Assembly (NCBI GenBank): GCA_002720055.1
Contig: PBGH01000003.1
Location: forward strand, 25,391 to 32,079
Reading direction: 5' to 3'
Length of the DNA stretch: 6,689 bases
Source of the DNA: Methanobacteriota archaeon
Lineage (GTDB): Archaea; Thermoplasmatota; Poseidoniia; Poseidoniales; Thalassarchaeaceae
Part shown: positions 1 through 4,999 of the stretch, one piece after another
Position numbering within the stretch: the first letter of the stretch is position 1
How the letters are laid out: each line of letters starts with the position of its first letter
The notes under the pieces: generated by a model
The model's input: only the letters and a program-made list of their open reading frames with translations
The model's database searches: none
Told to the model about the DNA's origin: nothing
Translations under genes and position numbers: made by a program

Positions 1-156
1 GGTAACGTAGGCTTCGTTCTTTCAGATGATTTGCCACTTACAGATGACGACCGGGGGATTCTTGTTGGGCAGAGGTCTTTCTCGCTGGGAGAAACATGGT
101 TGCAGGGCCATTCCTGCATTTCCATTCTGCATCACCTACTGGACAGCAACATCTAG
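1..156 (+). CDS. trmY: C-terminal end of a TrmY-like tRNA (pseudouridine(54)-N1)-methyltransferase (5' partial)
   Basis: Frame 1 is open from the left edge to a TAG at 154-156 and gives 51 residues. They read like the C-terminus of the archaeal TrmY (DUF358, SPOUT) family. There is a strand-plus-loop FVLSDDLPLTDDD where the family typically has a F-I/V-I/L-GDH-IG-acidic segment. It is followed by SLGETWLQGHSCISILHH, matching the family's SL/VGP-x-x-L-x-x-HCI-x-I-x-HN-x-LD ending, including the conserved Cys and the terminal LLD. TrmY uses S-adenosylmethionine to methylate N1 of pseudouridine 54 in the tRNA T-loop of archaea; that role is family knowledge. Most of the gene lies left of the window. 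Two usual positions differ: Ser for Gly and Asp for His in the GDH motif. The gene converges on surE and overlaps it by 4 bases. The family call rests on recalled similarity over a short piece. Confidence 0.72.
   Translation, partial: GNVGFVLSDDLPLTDDDRGILVGQRSFSLGETWLQGHSCISILHHLLDSNI
153..156. other. Shared CTAG palindrome supplying both stop codons of convergent genes
   Basis: The four bases CTAG read the same on both strands. On the plus strand TAG (154-156) ends the trmY-like frame, and on the minus strand TAG (155-153) ends surE. There is no intergenic space, so the two transcripts must overlap as antisense RNAs at their 3' ends. No oligo-T terminator is seen on either side within the window. 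Confidence 0.85.
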
Positions 157-1076
157 ATCCAAGAAGGGAATCCATCGGCACCCATCTGGATAGAAGCTGA
201 AAGGACTTCGTCAGGGACAGCTAATGGATGGTTCTGAGGCCAGCTTGCAAGAGGCGTTATCGATGCTATGCCGCTCCCAACTACGTTGCAATCGGTCATT
301 TCGATATCCTCGTTCACTATTCTGGCTGCACCTACCTCGAAGGCAACCCCTACTGAATCCTTGTCAATCATGTCAGTGGCATTGTAGTACCACCTAGCCC
401 CAAGTGGAACAGTTTGGAAAGAATCCTCCCAAACCTCAGGTATATTCAGATTAAGGAATAAATTTCCCTGAAGGAACCATGATCGGATAGAGTTAGAATC
501 TGTTCGTTTTGCCGGTATTATTCTCGATCCCTCGGGCCTAAGGATGTTTCTTGGCTCCTCCAAGGCCTCTGAAAGTCGGTCTACTAGCCTAAGGGTTGCC
601 TCTACTGAATCCCTGTAGTCTTGGTGAGAATAGGTCGCGAGGCTTACGGAAATTGACGGCAGCCCATAGAGGGATGCCTCTCGAGCTGCGGAGACGGTTC
701 CTGAGTGAAGAACATCCACAGATAGGTTAGGGCCTCTATTTATTCCTGAAATGCACAACCACGGCTCTATCTCTGGGGCCCATGCCCTCATCCCACCATC
801 TAATGCAACTATTACGCAGTCGCACGGAGAACCATCGAGAGAAAAGATCCTGAGCGGCACCTCTGCGTGTGCCCTGATCCTCTCCGCGATATCATGATGC
901 TCTTCGAAGGCCATGTCATCTCGGAGTGTTAGTTTCATCCCTACCGCCGATTGCTCGGTAAGAGGTGCTAGCACAGCCAGCGGGTGACCCCTTGAATGCA
1001 AGGATTCGGCCAGCTCCAGTAGCCCCGAAGAATGGATGCCATCGTCATTTGTCAGGAGTATGGGGAATGGTGGCAT
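153..1076 (-). CDS. surE: SurE-family survival protein / 5'(3')-nucleotidase
   Basis: A 307-residue SurE protein. The family is a metal-dependent phosphatase that removes phosphate from nucleoside 5'- and 3'-monophosphates, and sometimes short polyphosphate, in the cytoplasm. Visible motifs are ILLTNDDGIHSSGL near the N-terminus (metal ligands D11 and D12), APLTEQSAVG with S43, GSPCDCV at 82-88 (usually G-T-P-x-D-C-V), and SGINRGPNLSVDVLHSGTVSAA at 110-131, which holds the fourth ligand N113 and the SGT phosphate loop. NLNIPEV (209-215) and SITPL (272-276) mark the C-terminal part. At 307 residues it is longer than the roughly 250 of E. coli SurE, with extra sequence near residues 55-75 and in the C-terminal half. 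The ATG at 1076 is chosen because homologues start a few residues before the NDDG motif. It is the last gene of a probable operon, 21 bases after the EamA stop, with no clear Shine-Dalgarno sequence. Confidence 0.93.
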   Translation of the reverse strand: MPPFPILLTNDDGIHSSGLLELAESLHSRGHPLAVLAPLTEQSAVGMKLTLRDDMAFEEHHDIAERIRAHAEVPLRIFSLDGSPCDCVIVALDGGMRAWAPEIEPWLCISGINRGPNLSVDVLHSGTVSAAREASLYGLPSISVSLATYSHQDYRDSVEATLRLVDRLSEALEEPRNILRPEGSRIIPAKRTDSNSIRSWFLQGNLFLNLNIPEVWEDSFQTVPLGARWYYNATDMIDKDSVGVAFEVGAARIVNEDIEMTDCNVVGSGIASITPLASWPQNHPLAVPDEVLSASIQMGADGFPSWI

Positions 1077-1097
1077 GGTTGCCGCACGCTGGACCCA

Positions 1098-2048
1098 TTA
1101 AGAAACCGATTCCCCTTCGGTATTGCCAGTCTCCTGTAGAGTGACAGTTATGGCACCGGCAATCATCATCAGTCCGCCGATGACCGTTGGAGCTCCGATG
1201 ATTACCTCGTCCGTCCAGAGCCACCCGATTACGGCGCCGATGACTGGTTCCAGTAATAGTGCGATGGAGACAGTGATCGGTGGTATCCACCGTAAAACGG
1301 TATTCACCCCGGTGTGTCCGCATAGACCCGGGCCAAAGGAGAGGTAAGCGACCCATACCAGCCAGTGGGGGTCGATCCAACCTAGGAGTGCCCCGTCAGA
1401 GGGGAGCGATGAGATCGTGGAGCCTTCTATGATGAGGGACGCGGCAGAAAGCCATATTCCAGCCCCGAGAGTAACCGGGAAGGCATAGACGAAGATTGGC
1501 ATCCCCCTATTGGATCTCAGATGTCTCCCGGCTAGGATGTAGCCGACTACTGTGACTGCCCCGATGAAGGCTGCGAAATCACCAATCAGAGTGACCTGCC
1601 CCCCGTCACCAACGTCATTCAGAGCCAGAATAGCCCCAGATAGGCCCAATGCGACGCCAGCTAGATGGCCCTTGCGAACCGCTTCGCCCATTATCGGCAT
1701 TAGAGCCACCAGAACCAGTGGGTGTGTGTTTACGAAGAGCAGGCTATGGACGAGGCTAGTGTTGTCAAGGGACCAGACCCAGCTTCCGAAGTGCATTGCG
1801 AGGAATAGACTGGATCCTGCAACTAGAAAACAGTCATTTCTGCTCGGGGAAAGGTCGCTGGTGCGAATGCACTGATATGCGAAGCCGGGAAGGAGGACTA
1901 AAGCTGTGCCTTGCATCCTCCAGGAGGCGCGAAGTAGGGGTTTGACCTGTGACATCTCCTGCAGGACGATTCCTCCGCTTGAGACGGCTATAACGGCTAT
2001 CGAGAGTATGATCCAAGCACTATTTGGGATTGTTCTTTCTACCGACAT
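1098..2048 (-). CDS. EamA/DMT-superfamily permease
   Basis: A 316-residue integral membrane protein with about ten hydrophobic segments, the usual size for two fused EamA domains. The first half holds segments near residues 11-29, 45-60, 73-92, 98-117 and 127-144. The second half starts at GDFAAFIGAVTVVGYILAGR (156-175) and ends with the characteristic ALLLEPVIGAVIGWLWTDE stretch (263-281) followed by a last helix. The signature Pro of the fourth helix (THPLVLVAL) and the EP near residue 267 fit the family. DMT exporters carry amino acids, nucleosides, nucleotide sugars or other metabolites; the substrate cannot be told here. An upstream in-frame extension of 71 codons runs through the OPT gene and is Arg-rich and non-membrane. 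The ATG at 2048, followed at once by MSVERTIPNSAWIIL and the first helix, is therefore the likely start. It lies 2 bases after the OPT stop, which suggests translational coupling. Confidence 0.88.
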   Translation of the reverse strand: MSVERTIPNSAWIILSIAVIAVSSGGIVLQEMSQVKPLLRASWRMQGTALVLLPGFAYQCIRTSDLSPSRNDCFLVAGSSLFLAMHFGSWVWSLDNTSLVHSLLFVNTHPLVLVALMPIMGEAVRKGHLAGVALGLSGAILALNDVGDGGQVTLIGDFAAFIGAVTVVGYILAGRHLRSNRGMPIFVYAFPVTLGAGIWLSAASLIIEGSTISSLPSDGALLGWIDPHWLVWVAYLSFGPGLCGHTGVNTVLRWIPPITVSIALLLEPVIGAVIGWLWTDEVIIGAPTVIGGLMMIAGAITVTLQETGNTEGESVS

Positions 2049-2050
2049 AT

Positions 2051-4438
2051 TCAGTCCGCCAGTTCGGCGTCCAGGACGGTCTGTGAAGCTGCTTCGGCGT
2101 CCTTCTCCGCCCACCAACCCTGAGCTTCGGCGTTCGGAGGGTGCCCTGGTCCTGAGCCTCCGGAACCGATTATCCCTGCCTTTCGGAAGAGTATGTATAT
2201 CAGCGCTCCGAAAATTACGTTGATTAGCACGAATCCGGTTATTCGGGCATATGGCCACCATGAGTTGGCCCCAAGAGCGCTCTCATCCAATACGGCTAGG
2301 ATGGCTGCCTCGACACCGTAAAAGGCCTCACCGGTGAGTGCTCCGGCTGCGATCATGAATGTGAACAAAAGCATCTGTGCGCTCTTCTTCTCTGCTGCTT
2401 GGCTTCCTTCCTTTTCGCGTACGGATTCGACGATTGGCTTCATCCTACGCTCCTCCCACCAAGAACGGTAGGCTCCTCCGATCAGCATTGGGAATGTTGC
2501 GGGAGTGGGCAGGTACATTCCCAGACCGAAGGAGGTGCCCATGCCAGTTGCCCATTCTGCGAAGGCCCCCAGGGCCATTCCGAGGAGCAGGGCGCTCCAA
2601 TTTCCCTGTCCCTCTGCTAGGATGGTTGTGAAGTAGGCGAAAGCATTTGCCTGTGGGGCCAGGAGCTCGATGGTGCCATCGGCAAGGAGCTTGGAGAGGA
2701 AGATTGCGACCCCAGCACCCAGTATGGCCCCTGGGACTACGCCCATGATGTTGCCCTTGGAAATGTGATATGGCCTGTTCCCGATGTAGAGGCTATTCTT
2801 GTAGTCCCCGATCACCGTTCCGCTCATGCTAATGGCTGATCCGAACACCGTCGTGCCTACCAATGCCATGAGGATCGATTCCTCCTTCGTTAGGCCGACG
2901 TCCATATTGAGGAAGATCATGAGAAGCATTAGTAGGACTATGAAAGAGGTTCCCGAGACTGGCTCTATTCCGGTCTCACCCATCACCCTCACGGCAATCG
3001 CTCCCAGCAGGAAAGTGGTCGAGAGGAGGACGACTGAGAATATCAGCGAGGGGAATATAGGATAGCCTCCTAGTACGAAAATTACGGAGATAGCGAAGAA
3101 GGAGAGGCCCATGAAGATGGGTATGTGGTAGAGGGGCCACTCGTACCAACCCCTTCCCTCGACGAATTCCTCGCCTTGCTCGCCTGTGAATGCCTGGGCG
3201 ATGTCACCGAAGATGCCGATGAAAGTGGGCGTCATTTTGAACAGGCCGAGGAAGCCCCCTCCTAGGATGGCGCCGATGGCGACCGTCCTGACTATTGATC
3301 CGAATGCCTGCCACTGAACCGTTGGCCCCAGCTCGGTGATGTTCACGTAACTCCCCTGGGCTGGGTCGTAGACTGGTACGTCCTGAATTACGGCCAGTGG
3401 GATTAGCCAGAACCAGGCCAAGATAGCTCCTAGGTTGACGAGGAGGGCGGCTCTGAATTTCATGAACCAACCGATTGCGAATAGTGTTGGACTGATCTCT
3501 ATTCCTAGGAAGGTGTATGACATCGGATTTCCGGGTTCGTAGTGGGTAATGCCGCCGCTGGGAGCGAATTTGCCCTCGACTAGCTCGCTGGGCTGGTGGA
3601 TCCATCGCTCCGTGTAAACTGAGGCAAGTCCCCAGCGTTCCCCTGATAGGGTCATTGCGAGCCAGTCTGCGAGGCTGCTAGGAACCCCTGCTATCTTCTT
3701 AGACCAGCGGACTGGATAGTCTATGACGAACATGAGACCCATCGTAAGTACTGTCCACACCCCTACGGTCTTCAGGGAGTCCCTTGCTGCATCTGCTGAG
3801 CCGCTACTCACGTCGGAGGATATGTCGAGCATCTTCAATGTCGCCTCGAAGCCCGGCATGGGGAGGGGGTCCTCGACCAGCCAGACCCTCCTGAAAATTA
3901 CGAAGTACATCACTCCGAGGAATCCTGCGAACATAGATGCGATGATTCCGATGAATGCGAGATTTAGAGTATCCACGGAGCTCAGTAGATGCCCGTCTCC
4001 GACCATGTAGTCTTCGGAGTATGCAAGTAGGAAGATGGCTGGGAAGGTGAAGATGAATCCGGTGGAAGCGTGTGTCGCGCCTGTCGTTGCACTAGTCGCG
4101 ATATTGACCTCGGACGGGGACCATTGCAGTGCCATTCCAAGCAGGTATGCTACGTACCAAGCAGCTGAGACGGCGAGCCCTATCTTGAGGCCTATGTAGG
4201 CTGTGACGCCACTGAAGACGGCTCCCACGAGGACCCCAATGAGCACCTTGCGAGTGTCCCAATGGCTGATCTCGAAGGACTCCTCTAGGTTCTTCTCCTC
4301 GAGGTATTGCTCAAGGAGCCCGGTATTCAGATTGTTGTACATGTCCTCATCGAGCCATGTCAGCGTGCTAGTCTCTATGGCTTCCAGTCCGGATGCCGTA
4401 ACGGGCTGCCTGTAGGCCGAACGCTCAACGTCTGACAT
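2051..4438 (-). CDS. OPT-family oligopeptide transporter
   Basis: A 795-residue polytopic membrane protein of the oligopeptide transporter (OPT, TC 2.A.67) family, proton-coupled carriers of small peptides or, in some branches, metal chelates. About 15-16 hydrophobic segments are visible between residues 64 and 751. Family landmarks are NIATSATTGATHASTGFIF (112-130), GETGIEPVSG (487-496), GDYKNSLYIGNRPYHISKG (544-562) and GLGMYLPTPATFPMLIGG (638-655). The first 60 residues are an acidic cytosolic tail. A long non-membrane loop spans about 241-311. The C-terminus ends in a Gly/Pro-rich hydrophilic tail after residue 755. The protein is longer than many prokaryotic OPT members, mainly through these loops and tails. 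It begins a minus-strand operon with EamA and surE. The ATG at 4438 follows a candidate TATA box by about 32 bases. Peptide uptake is the likeliest role, but substrate and direction are not visible. Confidence 0.92.
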   Translation of the reverse strand: MSDVERSAYRQPVTASGLEAIETSTLTWLDEDMYNNLNTGLLEQYLEEKNLEESFEISHWDTRKVLIGVLVGAVFSGVTAYIGLKIGLAVSAAWYVAYLLGMALQWSPSEVNIATSATTGATHASTGFIFTFPAIFLLAYSEDYMVGDGHLLSSVDTLNLAFIGIIASMFAGFLGVMYFVIFRRVWLVEDPLPMPGFEATLKMLDISSDVSSGSADAARDSLKTVGVWTVLTMGLMFVIDYPVRWSKKIAGVPSSLADWLAMTLSGERWGLASVYTERWIHQPSELVEGKFAPSGGITHYEPGNPMSYTFLGIEISPTLFAIGWFMKFRAALLVNLGAILAWFWLIPLAVIQDVPVYDPAQGSYVNITELGPTVQWQAFGSIVRTVAIGAILGGGFLGLFKMTPTFIGIFGDIAQAFTGEQGEEFVEGRGWYEWPLYHIPIFMGLSFFAISVIFVLGGYPIFPSLIFSVVLLSTTFLLGAIAVRVMGETGIEPVSGTSFIVLLMLLMIFLNMDVGLTKEESILMALVGTTVFGSAISMSGTVIGDYKNSLYIGNRPYHISKGNIMGVVPGAILGAGVAIFLSKLLADGTIELLAPQANAFAYFTTILAEGQGNWSALLLGMALGAFAEWATGMGTSFGLGMYLPTPATFPMLIGGAYRSWWEERRMKPIVESVREKEGSQAAEKKSAQMLLFTFMIAAGALTGEAFYGVEAAILAVLDESALGANSWWPYARITGFVLINVIFGALIYILFRKAGIIGSGGSGPGHPPNAEAQGWWAEKDAEAASQTVLDAELAD

Positions 4439-4440
4439 GT

Positions 4441-4463
4441 CTCTCGGACTTAGCGCCCGAGAG
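4441..4463 (-). promoter_or_regulatory. Inverted repeat between TATA box and OPT start codon
   Basis: Perfect 7-base arms CTCTCGG (4441-4447) and CCGAGAG (4457-4463) are separated by 9 bases. The right edge of the dyad, read in the gene's direction, lies 2 bases before the ATG. If transcription starts about 25 bases after the TATA centre, near 4447, the dyad straddles the start site. That fits a DNA operator better than an RNA hairpin. Function is inferred. Confidence 0.4.
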
Positions 4464-4469
4464 CGACGC

Positions 4470-4477
4470 TTATACTT
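4470..4477 (-). promoter_or_regulatory. Candidate TATA box for the OPT-EamA-surE operon
   Basis: The minus strand reads AAGTATAA in the 76-base gap between aIF5A and the OPT gene, with purine-rich GCGAG just upstream where a BRE would sit. The box centre is about 35 bases before the ATG, which would give a transcript with a leader of roughly 10 bases. No comparable box is seen before EamA or surE, consistent with one promoter for all three genes. Confidence 0.55.
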
Positions 4478-4505
4478 CTCGCGAAATGAGGTTGGTAAAG
4501 TAGGG

Positions 4506-4510
4506 AAAAA
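4506..4510 (-). terminator. Possible oligo-T terminator after aIF5A
   Basis: Four bases after the aIF5A stop codon the minus strand reads a run of five T, followed by CCC and a short TTT further on. Archaeal RNA polymerase can stop at such oligo-T stretches without a hairpin. The position, just before the OPT TATA box, suits separation of the two transcripts. The run is short, so the call is tentative. Confidence 0.4.
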
Positions 4511-4514
4511 TCGG

Positions 4515-4901
4515 CTAGTGGTCTCTGCTGATCTTGTATCGGCCCATGGCCTCCATCCACTGGATCTCGCCTCCTGACTGCAGATTCATCGATTCCTCTA
4601 TCGGCAGTATGAGGGTCTGGTACGTCTTGTTGTCCATCGCGTGGACCTCGCTCCCCTGGATGTGGGTGATGATCGCGGATCCCTTCTCGATTAGGGGGAT
4701 GTTGATGGTGTCGGTGACTGTCCCAACATGGGACCTCTTCTGTCCTGTGAATATGTCCTCTAGCTCTATCCTGGCCTTGGCGGAACCGTGCTTTCCCGGT
4801 TTCGACTTTGACATGCTCAGGATCTTGAATGCATCCTCTTCTATAGCTACGTACCTTCCAACCTTCAGTGTCCTGATTTCCGCACGAGTTGTGCCTGGCA
4901 T
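4515..4901 (-). CDS. eif5a: Archaeal translation initiation factor 5A (aIF5A)
   Basis: A 128-residue aIF5A, the archaeal counterpart of eIF5A and bacterial EF-P, which binds stalled ribosomes and helps form difficult peptide bonds. The N-terminal SH3-like domain carries the hypusine loop SKPGKHGSAKARIE (33-46). K37, in the PGKHG core, is the residue expected to be modified by deoxyhypusine synthase. The C-terminal OB-fold domain contains the typical YQTLILP (94-100) and GRYKI (120-124) ends. An upstream in-frame TTG at 4916 would add MRQGI. The ATG at 4901 is preferred because other archaeal proteins, such as that of Methanocaldococcus, begin MPGT followed by the LKVG segment at similar spacing. 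The upstream neighbour, a secreted repeat protein, is unrelated in function. A weak TATA-like element about 25 bases before the ATG suggests a leaderless transcript. Confidence 0.95.
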   Translation of the reverse strand: MPGTTRAEIRTLKVGRYVAIEEDAFKILSMSKSKPGKHGSAKARIELEDIFTGQKRSHVGTVTDTINIPLIEKGSAIITHIQGSEVHAMDNKTYQTLILPIEESMNLQSGGEIQWMEAMGRYKISRDH

Positions 4902-4903
4902 GA

Positions 4904-4920
4904 TCCCTTGTCTCAAGGGA
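4904..4920 (-). promoter_or_regulatory. Perfect 17-base inverted repeat just before the aIF5A start
   Basis: Arms TCCCTTG (4904-4910) and CAAGGGA (4914-4920) are separated by TCT, and the dyad ends 2 bases before the ATG at 4901. It lies between the TATA-like element and the start codon, so on a leaderless transcript it would be DNA only and could be an operator. If transcription starts further upstream it would form a tight hairpin close to the start codon. Confidence 0.42.
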
Positions 4921-4921
4921 G

Positions 4922-4930
4922 CCTTATCAG
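4922..4930 (-). promoter_or_regulatory. Weak TATA-like element for aIF5A
   Basis: The minus strand reads CTGATAAGG, centred about 25 bases before the aIF5A ATG. That is the spacing expected for a leaderless archaeal mRNA. The match to a TATA consensus is poor and no BRE is obvious. Confidence 0.3.
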
Positions 4931-4943
4931 CATTGGGTTGTGG

Positions 4944-4979
4944 CCCCGGGCCGGGTGCCGGGTGACCCCCGGCCCGGGG
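4944..4979. repeat. Strong all-GC inverted repeat between the surface protein gene and aIF5A
   Basis: Two perfect 12-base arms, CCCCGGGCCGGG (4944-4955) and CCCGGCCCGGGG (4968-4979), flank a 12-base loop. The arms are entirely G and C. The repeat begins 20 bases after the stop of the large surface protein gene and lies upstream of aIF5A on the same strand. It has no following oligo-T run, so it is not a textbook terminator. It may shield the 3' end of the preceding mRNA or slow the polymerase. Confidence 0.6.
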
Positions 4980-4999
4980 TTACGTTTCCGAGCTATTGC

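Noticed and set aside
2049..2261. 71-codon N-terminal extension of the EamA permease
   Set aside because: It lies inside the OPT gene in another frame, is Arg-rich and not membrane-like. The ATG at 2048 fits the first helix and the operon spacing.
4439..4514. Small RNA or riboswitch in the aIF5A-OPT gap
   Set aside because: The 76 bases are accounted for by an oligo-T run, a TATA-like box and one dyad. Nothing resembles a known riboswitch or tRNA.
4902..4916. TTG start for aIF5A adding MRQGI
   Set aside because: The ATG at 4901 gives the MPGT start seen in other archaea and suits the position of the TATA-like element. The TTG also falls inside the palindrome.
4534..4965. Plus-strand open frame of 143 codons opposite aIF5A
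   Set aside because: It is antisense to a clear aIF5A gene, has no recognisable domain and is best explained as a shadow.
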